A DNA stretch of 64,000 nucleotides from Amycolatopsis mediterranei (GTDB lineage: Bacteria > Actinomycetota > Actinomycetes > Mycobacteriales > Pseudonocardiaceae), in contig NZ_CP100416.1 in the NCBI RefSeq assembly GCF_026017845.1, forward strand, positions 5,948,158 through 6,012,157. The letters run 5' to 3'. The notes under the pieces are model-generated. The model was not told where the DNA came from. It saw nothing but the letters and a program-made list of their open reading frames with translations, and searched no databases. The position numbers were made by a program, and so were the translations under genes. Below, piece after piece: positions 40,329 to 49,491 of the stretch. Numbering within the stretch: position 1 is the first letter of the stretch; each line of letters starts with the position of its first letter.

Positions 40329-42392
40329 CTACGCCTCCGCGCGCGCCAGCTTCGACGGCCACCAGATCCGCCGCCCGACGTCGACGGTCAACGCCGGCAC
40401 GAGCAGCGACCGCACCAGCAGGGTGTCCAGCAGCACGCCGAACGCGACGATGAACGCGATCTGGGCCAGGAACAGGATCGGGATCACCGCGAGCGCCGAA
40501 AAGGTCGCCGCCAGCACCACGCCGGCCGAGGTGATCACCCCGCCCGTCAGCGACAGCCCGCGCAGCGTCCCGGCCCGGGTGCCCCGGGTCAGTGCCTCCT
40601 CCCGCACCCGGGTCATCAGGAAGATGTTGTAGTCGATCCCCAGCGCCACCAGGAACACGAACCCGAACAGCGGCACCACCGGGTCCGCGCCCGGGAAGCC
40701 GAGGACGTGGTTGAACACCAGCGCCGACACGCCCATCGTCGCCGCGAACGACAGCACCACCGTGGCGATGAGCAGCAGGGGCGCGAGCAACGACCGCAGC
40801 AGCAGGGCCAGCACCAGGAAGATCACCAGCAGCACGATCGGGATGATCAGCGCGCGGTCGCGCTTGGACGTCTGCTGCGTGTCCAGCTGGATCGCGGTCG
40901 GGCCGCCCACCTTGGCGTTCGCCGCCGGCACGGCGTGCACCGCGTCGCGCAGGCGGCCGACCGTGGCGACCGCCGCCTCCGAGTCCGCCGGATCCGTCAG
41001 CACCGAGAGGATCTGGACGCGGCCGCCGACCTCCTTCGGGCGGCCGCCGGGGCCGGGCACCGGGAAGGACTGCGCCACTCCGTCCATTGTGGACGCCTTC
41101 AGGACCGCGGGCAGCGCGCCGGCGTCGGCGATCGTGATCGCGGGTGCGCCGAGGCCGCCCGGGAAGTGGCGGCCGAGGATCTCCTGGCCCGTCCCCGAAT
41201 CGACCTCGGTCAGGAAGACGTCCGACTGCGCGGTGCCGGACGCCTTGAGCTGCGGCAGGAACGCGACGCCGATCCCCAGCACCAGGGCCGTCACCACCCA
41301 GACCGTGCGCGGCCGGCGGCCGACCAGGCGCGCCACCCGGCCCCAGATCCCGGCCGTCTCCGGGTGCGGCGAGCCCAGTGCCGGCTTGAACGGCCAGAAC
41401 ACGCCGCGGCCGCACAGGGCCAGCACGGCCGGCAGGAACGTGGTGGACGCCAGCAGAGCGGCGCCGATGCCGATCGCCGCCACCGGGCCGAGGCCCTTGT
41501 TGGAGTTCAGGTCGCTGAAGAGCAGGCACAGCACGCCGAGCACGACGGTGCCCGCCGAAGCCGCGATCGGTTCGAGCGTTGCGCGCCAGGCGAGCTTCAG
41601 GGCGTCGAACCGGCTCGGCGTGTCACGCAGCTGCTCGCGGAACCGTGCCACCAGCAGGAGCGCGTAGTCGGTCGCCGCGCCGAAGACGAGGATCGAGAGG
41701 ATGCCCTGGCTCTGGCCGTTGAGCGCGAGGACGTCGTGCTTCGCCAGCAAGTAGACGACGAGGCTGGCCAGGCCGAGCGCGAACACGGCCGAGAGCAGCA
41801 CCAGGAACGGCAGCAGCGGGCTGCGGTAGACCACGACGAGGATCAGCGCGACCACGCCACCGGCGACGAGCAGCAGGATGCCGTCGATGCCGCCGAAGGC
41901 CTTGACCAGGTCGGCGATCTGCCCGGCCGGCCCGGTGACGAGCACGGTGAGGCCGTCCGGGGCGCCGCCGAGGCGCGCCCGGACCTCCTTGACGACGTCG
42001 GCGGGGTTGCCCTCGGCGAAGATCGGCACGGCGAGCTGCGCGGCCTGGTCGTCCCGCGGCGCCTGCTCCGGCTTGCCCAGCGGGCCGGCCACGCCGGGTA
42101 CGCGGCTCAGCTCCTGCGCCTTGGCCTCGAGGAACTGCCGGTCCGCGGCGGTCAGGCCGCTCGGGCGCTCGGCGACGACGGTCGCGGGCAGCACCTGGCG
42201 CGGGCTGAACGCCTTCTGCTCGTCGGCGACCTCGGTGGCTTCGGCCGAGCGCGGCAGGAAGGCGGCGTTGTCGTTCTTCGCAACCTCGCCGAGCTTGCCG
42301 GCGAACGGGCCGCCGAACCCACCCAGGCCGAGCCAGGCGATCACCAGGAGAGCCGGGATCAGCCAGCGGAGGCGGCGCGGGTTCTCGTTCAT
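40329..42392 (-). CDS. MMPL/RND-type exporter
   Basis: 687 residues with two halves, each one extracellular loop plus about six helices, as in MmpL/HpnN-like RND exporters: PRSAEATEVADEQKAF, GAATDYALLLVARFREQLRDT (helix pair with the GxxxDY motif, split) and the second copy GIDYNIFLMTRVREEALTRG. These carry lipids or drugs out of the cell with proton flow. It is divergent from a MarR regulator, with a shared palindrome between, a typical drug-export arrangement. Confidence 0.92.
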   Translation of the reverse strand: MNENPRRLRWLIPALLVIAWLGLGGFGGPFAGKLGEVAKNDNAAFLPRSAEATEVADEQKAFSPRQVLPATVVAERPSGLTAADRQFLEAKAQELSRVPGVAGPLGKPEQAPRDDQAAQLAVPIFAEGNPADVVKEVRARLGGAPDGLTVLVTGPAGQIADLVKAFGGIDGILLLVAGGVVALILVVVYRSPLLPFLVLLSAVFALGLASLVVYLLAKHDVLALNGQSQGILSILVFGAATDYALLLVARFREQLRDTPSRFDALKLAWRATLEPIAASAGTVVLGVLCLLFSDLNSNKGLGPVAAIGIGAALLASTTFLPAVLALCGRGVFWPFKPALGSPHPETAGIWGRVARLVGRRPRTVWVVTALVLGIGVAFLPQLKASGTAQSDVFLTEVDSGTGQEILGRHFPGGLGAPAITIADAGALPAVLKASTMDGVAQSFPVPGPGGRPKEVGGRVQILSVLTDPADSEAAVATVGRLRDAVHAVPAANAKVGGPTAIQLDTQQTSKRDRALIIPIVLLVIFLVLALLLRSLLAPLLLIATVVLSFAATMGVSALVFNHVLGFPGADPVVPLFGFVFLVALGIDYNIFLMTRVREEALTRGTRAGTLRGLSLTGGVITSAGVVLAATFSALAVIPILFLAQIAFIVAFGVLLDTLLVRSLLVPALTVDVGRRIWWPSKLARAEA

Positions 42393-42429
42393 GGTCGCTA
42401 AGGTCCTTTCGAGCGCGAACACGCCCAAT

Positions 42430-42447
42430 TGTTCAGCAAGCTGAACA
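42430..42447. promoter_or_regulatory. MarR operator between mmpL and marR
   Basis: Perfect 8-base arms TGTTCAGC / GCTGAACA with AA in the centre, 37 bases from the MMPL start and about 25 from the MarR start. Likely shared operator controlling both. Confidence 0.85.
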
Positions 42448-42472
42448 TTTTGCACGACGACCCGGAGTGATG

Positions 42473-42901
42473 GTGAGCACAACCCCCGAACCCGACCTCG
42501 GCACGTGGCCGACGGGCCGGCTGCTGGCCGTGGCCGCACGGCTGGTGGAGCAACGCTGGGTGGCCGTGCTCGACGGCATGGGCCTCACCCACGCGGGTCT
42601 CATCGCGCTGCACACCCTGCGGGACGGGCCGCTCCCCCAGCGGACGCTGGCCCAGCGCTGCCAGGTGACCGACCAGACGATGAGCCGCACCCTCGACCGC
42701 CTGGCCAAGGCCGGGTTCGTCAGCCGGGCCACGGACCCGGCCGACGGCCGCCGCCACCTGACCCGGCTGACCGCCCAGGGCCGGGCCGTGCACGAGCAGG
42801 CCGTGCGGGCCGAACCCGCGCTGCTCGGCGGGCTCGGCGACGACGACGCGTTCCGCGCCGGCCTGCTGGACCTGATCACCCGGCTGTCCGCGGGCGATTG
42901 A
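42473..42901 (+). CDS. MarR-family regulator
   Basis: 142 residues. Winged helix with LPQRTLAQRCQVTDQTMSRT and the wing DPADGRRHLTRLTAQGRAV. Divergent from the MMPL exporter and separated by a perfect operator; probably a repressor of the exporter that reacts to a small molecule. GTG at 42473 follows GGAG at a good distance; ATG at 42470 is an alternative but too close to that site. Confidence 0.87.
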   Translation: MSTTPEPDLGTWPTGRLLAVAARLVEQRWVAVLDGMGLTHAGLIALHTLRDGPLPQRTLAQRCQVTDQTMSRTLDRLAKAGFVSRATDPADGRRHLTRLTAQGRAVHEQAVRAEPALLGGLGDDDAFRAGLLDLITRLSAGD

Positions 42902-42931
42902 GAGCGCGCGGGCCTGGGTAGCTCTCCCTAC

Positions 42932-43054
42932 ATGTGGATCGCGGTGAGCACCCCAGTGGCCGTCCTGATCGCTACCGTCCTGATGGAGCGGTTCGAACGC
43001 CGGTGCCGCTTGGCGCCGAGCGCCGAGACCGAACGCGGTGCGGCGCCGAGCTGA
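42932..43054 (+). CDS. Tiny single-helix membrane protein
   Basis: 40 residues, MWIAVSTPVAVLIATVLMER then a basic stretch FERRCR and a polar tail. One transmembrane helix with a positive-inside tail. GC3 bias is high. No ribosome binding site is visible, so it may be leaderless or coupled to marR, which ends 30 bases before. No family known. Confidence 0.4.
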   Translation: MWIAVSTPVAVLIATVLMERFERRCRLAPSAETERGAAPS

Positions 43055-43357
43055 TCGCCGGTCACCCTCTCGCGTGATCCGCGTCTCACTCTTCTCCCGA
43101 GAGAACCTCGGCCGCCGCTTCGTCGACTGACGAGGTAGATCCGGCTCGAGGAGAACCGGGCGGGCGCGAGGGAGGCAGCGATGACGAACGAGAACCAGCC
43201 GCCGAAGGGCCCGCGAGCCACGGTGCGGGTGAGGAAGCGGGCGTGACGTTACTGGTCACCCACGTCTGAGGGTACGGGCAAAAGGGTACGGCAAACCCGC
43301 TCACCGGCCCAAAGCCCTCAGTCGGTGAGCGGGCGCCTCGACAATGACCGCCGTAAT
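43055..43357. other. Gap with a very short ORF
   Basis: About 300 bases. It includes a 21-codon frame (43181-43246, MTNENQPPKGPRATVRVRKR) behind a good GGGAGG site that could be translated, and the terminator of the DUF4360 gene. No larger gene is supported. Confidence 0.35.
43296..43333 (-). terminator. Hairpin after DUF4360 gene
   Basis: Perfect 11-base arms CCCGCTCACCG / CGGTGAGCGGG with a 16-base loop, 24 bases past the stop of the minus-strand gene. Confidence 0.75.
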
Positions 43358-43984
43358 TCAGCAGGTCTTCCACGCGAAGTGGTAAATCGTGTCCACGCTC
43401 GCGTGTTCGGAATCCATTTCGATGTAACTGCCGCCGGACGAGGAACCGGCGTCCGCCCGCAGTTCCGCATTGATGTTCAGGTTGCGGCTCTCCCCGCACG
43501 GGGCGAACACCAGCTCGGCCACGTCGGTGGTGTCGGTGGCCCGCCACACGCCGTGGAACGGGCCGGGGAAGGTGTGCCGCACCCGGGCGGTCGGCGACGT
43601 CCCGGTGAAGTAGTAGTTGGCTTGCTCGAGCGCGCTCGCTCCGCTCTCGATGTGCGCGAAGCCGCGGTACTCCACCTCGGCGATCGCGTACGTGAACCCT
43701 TGCGGCACGTGGACGAGCACGTTGATCTGGCAGTTCTTCCGGCCTTCGAGGGCGGACACGCCGCCGCCCGCCTTCGCGGTGAAGTTCGTGTAGCGCACCG
43801 TGAACGAGGTGTTGTCGGACGCGACGTCCGCCGACGCGGTGGCCGTGCCCGCCGGGCAGCCGGAGCCGTTGATCGTCTTGATGTCGAGCGTGATCTTTTC
43901 GCTCGGGGCCGAATCCGCCGTGGCATCGACGGGAGCGACGAGGGTGGACAGAATCAATGCGCCTACGACCGACATACCGAGCAT
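43358..43984 (-). CDS. Secreted DUF4360 protein
   Basis: 208 residues. Signal peptide (GMSVVGALILSTLVAPVDATA), then the DUF4360 pattern: NGSGCPAGTAT, RKNCQINVLVHVPQGFTYAI, EQANYYFTG and a C-terminal YHFAWKTC. Four or more Cys suggest disulfides. Extracellular beta-sandwich protein of unknown role, widespread in actinomycetes and fungi. GGAGGAG lies 5 bases before the chosen ATG; a second ATG three codons later is possible. Confidence 0.88.
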   Translation of the reverse strand: MLGMSVVGALILSTLVAPVDATADSAPSEKITLDIKTINGSGCPAGTATASADVASDNTSFTVRYTNFTAKAGGGVSALEGRKNCQINVLVHVPQGFTYAIAEVEYRGFAHIESGASALEQANYYFTGTSPTARVRHTFPGPFHGVWRATDTTDVAELVFAPCGESRNLNINAELRADAGSSSGGSYIEMDSEHASVDTIYHFAWKTC

Positions 43985-44168
43985 GACGCTCCTCCAAATG
44001 GGCCACGGTGCCTGGTGGTGATGATGATCGCGCGCGGAGAGGATCGTAGCGCGATCGCAACCTTTTCGACGGCCACTGAATGGAGTAACACGAACACGCA
44101 CCGAGCGCGGGAAATCCATTTCCCGCTAATTCACGTTTCCCGGGGCTCGATATTCGGGGAATCGAAGG

Positions 44169-45041
44169 TCAAGACGGCTGGTTCAGACCACCGACGCGGA
44201 GGGAACGCGGCGGGGTGCACCCGCCCAGCAGCGCTTCGGCGTCCAGCGTCGCCGCCCCGCTCCCCCGCTCCGCGAACCGCCGCGCCACCAGCGCGCCCGG
44301 GTCCTCGACCGGGTCCGCCCGGCCGGACAGGAACGCCCACTCGTGCTCGTCGGAGCCGAAGTACAGCACCGCGCCGAACACCTCCCGGAACCGCCGCCAG
44401 GACGCCCGCAGCGTCTCGTTGCGCCACAGCGTCGGGCAGCCCGCCTGGCAGGTCACCACCCCGCCCGGCGCCAGCAGGCGCACGCAGCGGGCGAGGAAGT
44501 CCGTGCCGTACAAGCGATTGTGCTGGGCGTCCGGGTCGGTGTTCTCGTCCGGCAGGTCGATCACGATCACGTCGTAGTGCTCGCCCCGGCTCTCGGCCGC
44601 GGCGAGGAAGGCCCAGCCGTCCGCATAGGACACCCGGACCGGCCCGTCGCCGCGTTCGGCCCGCGCCAGCTCCGCCGGGGTGTAGCCGTAGGGCAGGTGC
44701 TCGGCGCAGGCGCGGACGGCGTCGGCGTCGATGTCCACGTGGTCGACCAGCGAAGCGCCGGCGGCGACCGCCAGCCGGCTCGCGACCCCTTCGCTCGAGC
44801 CGACGACGAGCACCCGCCGCACCCGCTCGGCCAGCAGGAGCGCGGGCACCATCAGAGCTTCGTGGTACACCAGCTGGCTGGCTTCGGTGCTTTGGCGTTC
44901 GCCGTCGCAGAACAGCGAAACCCCTTGCGCCGTCGTCCCGATCAGCACCTCCTGGTACGGCGTGCGCTCGTGGAACCGCACGTCGCCGACCTCCCAGACG
45001 CGGGTGAGGCCGTCGCCGACCGGTTCGTGGATCAGGGGCAT
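44169..45041 (-). CDS. speE: Spermidine synthase
   Basis: 290 residues. N-terminal beta domain (TPYQEVLIG, SLFCDGERQSTEASQLVYHE), then the Rossmann domain: VLVVGSSEGVASR binds decarboxylated SAM, VDIDADAV, DVIVIDLPDENTD with the catalytic Asp. It transfers the aminopropyl group to putrescine. Its start overlaps the SpeD stop by one base (TGATG). Last gene of the ODC-SpeD-SpeE operon, so the pathway from ornithine to spermidine is complete. The glycine loop reads GSSEG instead of GGGDG, a small deviation. Confidence 0.88.
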   Translation of the reverse strand: MPLIHEPVGDGLTRVWEVGDVRFHERTPYQEVLIGTTAQGVSLFCDGERQSTEASQLVYHEALMVPALLLAERVRRVLVVGSSEGVASRLAVAAGASLVDHVDIDADAVRACAEHLPYGYTPAELARAERGDGPVRVSYADGWAFLAAAESRGEHYDVIVIDLPDENTDPDAQHNRLYGTDFLARCVRLLAPGGVVTCQAGCPTLWRNETLRASWRRFREVFGAVLYFGSDEHEWAFLSGRADPVEDPGALVARRFAERGSGAATLDAEALLGGCTPPRSLRVGGLNQPS

Positions 45042-45400
45042 CAGCGTTCTCCCCGGTGGAGGACCGACAGGTGGACCGAAGCGGCGTGCAGCGAGGTCGC
45101 CAGCAGCCGCAGAGCGTGCTCGGGATCGGCGCGTTCCCCGCAGGTGAACACATCGGCGAAGAGCGACCCGTGCTCGGGGTAGGTGTGGACGGACGCGTGC
45201 GACTCGGCCAGCAGCGCGATCACCGTGGCCCCCTGGGGTGCGAACCGCTGCGCCACGACGTCGAGGACCGTCGCGCCCGCTTCCGTCACCGCGGCCCGCA
45301 GCAGCTCCCCGAGCCGCTCCGGGTCGTCGAGCAGCTCCGGGTCGACGCCGTGGAGCTCGGCGAGCACGTGGCGCCCGGTGAACCGGCCGACGTCAGGCAT
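45041..45400 (-). CDS. speD: S-adenosylmethionine decarboxylase proenzyme
   Basis: 119 residues, prokaryotic class 1B. The self-cleavage site LLAESHASVHTYPE is intact: cleavage before Ser gives the pyruvoyl group. Later FADVFTCGER with the conserved Cys. It makes the aminopropyl donor for SpeE. GGGGAG precedes the ATG at 45400. The gene starts 8 bases inside the end of the ODC gene and ends on the SpeE start. Confidence 0.95.
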   Translation of the reverse strand: MPDVGRFTGRHVLAELHGVDPELLDDPERLGELLRAAVTEAGATVLDVVAQRFAPQGATVIALLAESHASVHTYPEHGSLFADVFTCGERADPEHALRLLATSLHAASVHLSVLHRGER

Positions 45401-46547
45401 CTGCATCTCCCCACCGCCCGACGCAGTACGTGCGCAGCGGCTCGATCCCGTTGAACCCCACCGACGCGTAGCTGGCGGTGTAGGCCCCGGTGCCCGGCAC
45501 GTCGAGCCGGTCGCCGGTCCGCAGCGAGCGGGGCAGTTCGTACCGCGTCCGCTGGTAGAGCACGTCGTCGCCGTCGCAGGTGGGACCGGCGAGCACCACC
45601 GGCCCGCTCGGGCCGTCGTGGCAGCCCACCGGCTCGAAACGGTAGGCGATCGCTTCGTTCTCGGCCTCGGCCAGGCCGTTGTAGCGGCCGATGTCGAGGT
45701 ACACCCAGCGCCGTTCGCCCCGGTCGGCGACCAGCACGACCTCGGTCCGCAGCAGGCCGGCGTCCGCGACGAGGACACGGCCGGGCTCGAGCAGCAGCTC
45801 CGGGCGCCCGGCCGGGAAGGCCGCGTCGAGAGCCGCCGCGATCGTCGCCGCGTACGCGGCCAGGGACGGGACGGCGGTGCGGTGGGCGGTCGCGAAGCCG
45901 CCACCGAGGTTGAGCCGCGTCATCTCGACGCCGTGCGCCGCGGCCTCGGCGAACAGCTTCGCCGCCGTGGCGACCCCGATCCCCCAGGCGGTGACGTCCG
46001 GCTGCTGCGAGCCGACGTGGAAGGCGATCCCGGGCCGCAGCCCCAGCGCGGCCGCGCGCAGCACCAGGTCGAGGGCTTCGGCCGGGGCGCAGCCGAACTT
46101 CCGGCCGAACGGCGTCGCCGAGTCCGGCGCGTCGAGCACGACGCGGATCGACACCGCCGCGCCCGGCGCGTACCGGCCCAGGTGGTCGACGTCGGCGGGA
46201 GCGTCCGAAGTGAACTCCCGGACGCCGCGTCCGAACGCGAAGGCGATCTCCCGCGGTTTCTTGATCGGGTTGCCGTAGGCGATCTCCGCCGGGGCGGCGC
46301 CGCGGCCGAGGCACAGCTCGAGCTCCGCCGGACCGGCCACGTCGAAGCCGATCCCGGCCGCCACCAGCGCGTCGAGCACCGGCGGCGCCGGGTTGGCCTT
46401 GACCGCGTACCGGATCAGCGCGCCGGGGAACGCCGCGCCGAACTCCCCCGCCCGGGCCGCGACGGCGTCGGTGTCGACGACCAGGCACGGCGTCGGCGGG
46501 TCGCGCTCCTCGAGGAAGCGGCGGATCCGGGTGAAGTCGGCGCACAC
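45393..46547 (-). CDS. Ornithine decarboxylase-like, fold type III
   Basis: 384 residues. Fold III PLP enzyme: TPCLVVDTDAV, PLP lysine in IRYAVKANP, FHVGSQ, LNLGGGFA, ELLLEPGRVLVA and AGPTCDGDDVL (Cys-Asp substrate motif at the dimer interface). Related to eukaryotic-type ornithine and diaminopimelate decarboxylases; the SpeD-SpeE context argues for ornithine as substrate, giving putrescine. GTG start. It lies 22 bases behind the GtaA-RICIN gene on the same strand. Confidence 0.9.
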   Translation of the reverse strand: MCADFTRIRRFLEERDPPTPCLVVDTDAVAARAGEFGAAFPGALIRYAVKANPAPPVLDALVAAGIGFDVAGPAELELCLGRGAAPAEIAYGNPIKKPREIAFAFGRGVREFTSDAPADVDHLGRYAPGAAVSIRVVLDAPDSATPFGRKFGCAPAEALDLVLRAAALGLRPGIAFHVGSQQPDVTAWGIGVATAAKLFAEAAAHGVEMTRLNLGGGFATAHRTAVPSLAAYAATIAAALDAAFPAGRPELLLEPGRVLVADAGLLRTEVVLVADRGERRWVYLDIGRYNGLAEAENEAIAYRFEPVGCHDGPSGPVVLAGPTCDGDDVLYQRTRYELPRSLRTGDRLDVPGTGAYTASYASVGFNGIEPLRTYCVGRWGDADA

Positions 46548-46569
46548 CGCGCCAGTGTCGCAAACGGCG

Positions 46570-49134
46570 TCAGACGAACCGCCAGAGGTGGTCCGGCGAG
46601 CCGTTGTCGTCCCACTGGGTGACCTGGGCGCCGTCCGCCGTGGACTGCTGGTCGACCGCCATCACCTTGCCGCTGCGGACGTTGACCAGCTTCGACCAGC
46701 CGCCGCCGGCGTCGACGATCCGCCAGTTGTGGTCGGGGGTGCCGTTGTCCTGGTACTGCTGGACGTGGGCGCCGTTGTCGAGGCTCTGGTCGTGCACGGC
46801 GAGGACCTTGCCGCTGTTGCGGTTGACGATCCGGACCGTGCCGTCGCCGCTGTCCACGACGGCCCAGAGGTGGTCGGCGGTGCCGTTGTCCGCCCACTGC
46901 GTCACCTCGGCGATGTCGGCCAAGGACATGTTCGAGACGGCCAGCACCTTGCCCGACCGCTGGTTCTGCAGCTTCCGCCACACTGTCGTCGACGCGGCCG
47001 GGCGGGTCAGCAGCGCCAGGTAGCCGCCGGCGACCGGGCGGGCCTGGAAGCCGCGCTGGTTGGCGTCGGCGACCACGTACCAGTCGCTGAACGGCACGCG
47101 CTGGGGCGTGGTGTTCGCGTAGCTGTAGACGCCCTCGACGAGCGTGGTGCGGATGTTCGGCTGGTCGGCCAGCCACGCCGCGGTCCACAGCTCCCAGTCG
47201 GCCTTCGTGTAGTTGTTGCGCGGGTCGAGCACGACGCCGTGGGCGCCCGCACGGGCCTGGTACCAGGCGGCTTCCTGCGCCGCGACGCCGAGCGGGACCA
47301 GGTCGAGGCCGAGCACGCGGTCGGCGAAGCCGTTGTACTTCAGGCTCCACGTGCCGGGCTGGTCGTAGGCGAGCCGCAGGTGCTGGCCGTCTTCGGCGAG
47401 CGTCACCCACTGGCTGACGTAGCTGCGGGACGTCGAGCGATACCGCTGGGCGTCGGCCGGGTTCCCGGCCGCGGCGGCGATGATGCCCATCGCGCCGATG
47501 CCGACGATCCCCTTCAGCGCGAGGTTCGCGCTGTGGGCGATGAAGCCGGTGAAGTCGTCGGTCTGGTTCTGGAAGCCGGGGTCGAGGGTGTTGGCGATCA
47601 GGTACTCCGCCCACTGCCGCAGGATCCGGTAGTGCGCGGTGACGAACGAGGCCGCCTCCGCCGACGGCAGCCGCTGCACCAGCGCGGCCGCCATGATCAG
47701 CATGTTCGCCGACTCCTCGACCGGCATGCTCTCTTCGTTGCCGTCGTTGTGCCCGGTCGCGTCCGGGTAGTGCGCGCCGAGGTCGTGTTCGGCGTACGCC
47801 ATCGGCCAGCCGCCGCGCTCGGCGTAGTCGAGCAGCGGCTCCAGTACCAGGCGCAGGTAGGTGGGCGAGAGGTACAGGAAGGCGGGGAACGCCGGGTAGG
47901 TGACGTCCACTGTGGACATGTTGCCGTCGGAGGAGATCTCCTTGAGGAACGCCCAGGGCGCGCCGCCCCGGTCGACCAGCTCGGTGCCGCCGAACGCCTG
48001 GCGCAGGGCGAGCGCGCAGATCCCGGCGTAGTGCTCGCCGGTGCCGCCGCCCCCGGCCGCGGCGACGGCGTCGTCGTGCAGCCGCTGGTCGATCGCGGTG
48101 GCGGCCGACAGCGCGGCGGCGTAGTCGTTCGCGAACCACACCGCCATGTCCTGCCAGCTGCCCCAGTAGTGCGTCCACCAGGGACGCAGCTCGGTGCCGA
48201 GGTAGCGGGCGGCGGGCGTGCGGACGTGCCCGATCGCCAGGGTGAACGGGGTCGCCGTGCCACCGGCCGGGATCGTGCCGAGGTTCTTGTTGAAGGCCAG
48301 CACCGGCCAGCGGTCGTTGATCGCCCGTGGCTGCGCGGTGTCGCTGGTGTTGTTCAGGGCGCCCTGACCCGCCGACGCGGCCCGCACGACGGTGTCCGCC
48401 CCGATCTGCCAGCTGACGCCGGCCGCCGGCGCGGCCAGGACGAGCGAGCCCCAGCTCGCCTGGTCGCCGTTTTCCTGCAGCACGGCGGGGTTCGCCGGGG
48501 TGCAGCTGAGGAGGGTGTAGCCGTTCGCTTGCTGCTGCTGCCAGGTGACCGGGGTGGCGGTGTTGCCGTGCACCCACTCGGCGGAGGTGTCGAAGTGCAG
48601 GTCGACGGTGTGCGCGCGGCCGTCGGCGCTGGCGGCCTGGATGGTGACGTACCCGAACGGGACGCACTGGCGCTGCAGGTTCGCGGGGTCGACCGGGGAG
48701 AAGAACGTGACGGTGAGGTTCACCCCGCCGCCGGTGAGGAGGTAGGTCGAGCGGGTGCCGGTGACCTGCAGGCTCACCTGCGTCATCGGGGTCAGGGCCG
48801 GCCCGGACGGCAGGGCGGGTGCCCCGGCGAAGACGTAGGCGGCGCCGTCGATGCGCGCGAGGCCGCACAGGGCGGTGATGTGGCCGGTCCAGAAGCTCGA
48901 CCAGGTGCCGGGGAGCGTGTCGGCGGGCTGCCAGGTGGACAGGTAGGGCGAGCGGACGATCAGCGGCGTGGCGGGCGGCCGGATCGGGCTGAAGGTCCCG
49001 GCGGCAGTGGTGGTCCCGGCGGCCGCGGCGGCCGTCTCGGGCAGCCAGAGGGCGGCGGCCACGGCGGCGGCGGTGCCCCCGGCGAGGCGGAGCAGGTCAC
49101 GGCGGGTGAGGTGATCGCGTTCTCGGGAGGACAT
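46570..49134 (-). CDS. Secreted glutaminase A-like protein with RICIN domain
   Basis: 854 residues. Tat-type signal SSRERDHLTRRDLLRLAGGT (twin Arg). The main part matches the fungal glutaminase A (GtaA) architecture: N-terminal beta domain, then a six-hairpin barrel with DGNMSTVDVTYPAFPAFLYL, AYAEHDLGAHYPDATGHNDG and NEESMPVEESANMLIMAAA. The last 135 residues form a ricin-type lectin with three DHLW/DHNW repeats. Substrate is unclear: the barrel may act on glycans, not glutamine. A LacI-type site lies before the start. Confidence 0.85.
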   Translation of the reverse strand: MSSRERDHLTRRDLLRLAGGTAAAVAAALWLPETAAAAAGTTTAAGTFSPIRPPATPLIVRSPYLSTWQPADTLPGTWSSFWTGHITALCGLARIDGAAYVFAGAPALPSGPALTPMTQVSLQVTGTRSTYLLTGGGVNLTVTFFSPVDPANLQRQCVPFGYVTIQAASADGRAHTVDLHFDTSAEWVHGNTATPVTWQQQQANGYTLLSCTPANPAVLQENGDQASWGSLVLAAPAAGVSWQIGADTVVRAASAGQGALNNTSDTAQPRAINDRWPVLAFNKNLGTIPAGGTATPFTLAIGHVRTPAARYLGTELRPWWTHYWGSWQDMAVWFANDYAAALSAATAIDQRLHDDAVAAAGGGGTGEHYAGICALALRQAFGGTELVDRGGAPWAFLKEISSDGNMSTVDVTYPAFPAFLYLSPTYLRLVLEPLLDYAERGGWPMAYAEHDLGAHYPDATGHNDGNEESMPVEESANMLIMAAALVQRLPSAEAASFVTAHYRILRQWAEYLIANTLDPGFQNQTDDFTGFIAHSANLALKGIVGIGAMGIIAAAAGNPADAQRYRSTSRSYVSQWVTLAEDGQHLRLAYDQPGTWSLKYNGFADRVLGLDLVPLGVAAQEAAWYQARAGAHGVVLDPRNNYTKADWELWTAAWLADQPNIRTTLVEGVYSYANTTPQRVPFSDWYVVADANQRGFQARPVAGGYLALLTRPAASTTVWRKLQNQRSGKVLAVSNMSLADIAEVTQWADNGTADHLWAVVDSGDGTVRIVNRNSGKVLAVHDQSLDNGAHVQQYQDNGTPDHNWRIVDAGGGWSKLVNVRSGKVMAVDQQSTADGAQVTQWDDNGSPDHLWRFV

Positions 49135-49491
49135 CGGTGGCCCCTTCCAACGGCGGGCGAGCCGGGCAGGGACTTTTTTACATCGTTGGTACAACGTTGT
49201 AAATCCGCCGAAGGGTCGGTGCGGGCGCGGGTGCGGACCAGTGACGCCGCAGGTCCGGTGGGGGTTCGGCTGGGATTTCGGTGGAGTTGCGGTGCGGCTC
49301 GCGGCAGCGCGGGATGGCCGAGCAGCAGGTTTCGCGCGGCTCGCGGCAGCCCTCACCCACGGCGGCCGAGGGCGCTAGCTTCGAGCGGCGCGCAACCGCC
49401 CCTGACCCAGGCCACCGAGCGGCCTCGCTCGGCGCCCCGGAGCTGCACCGGATCCGGCGCGCCGAGCGACTTCAGGCAGGTGCGCGTCGGC
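49135..49491. other. Promoter region of the GtaA-RICIN gene
   Basis: About 357 bases without a gene. The first 70 bases contain an AT-rich segment with the LacI-type palindrome; the rest shows nothing further that I can support. Confidence 0.5.
49190..49201. promoter_or_regulatory. LacI-type operator
   Basis: TACAACGTTGTA, a perfect palindrome with the central CG of LacI/GalR-family sites, preceded by a weaker TACATCGTTGGTA. 55 bases upstream of the GtaA-RICIN start. No LacI gene is adjacent. Confidence 0.65.

Noticed and set aside
44169..46547. Fold-III decarboxylase as diaminopimelate decarboxylase LysA
   Set aside because: The SpeD and SpeE overlap and the ornithine-type substrate motif favour ornithine, although the families are similar and activity is untested.
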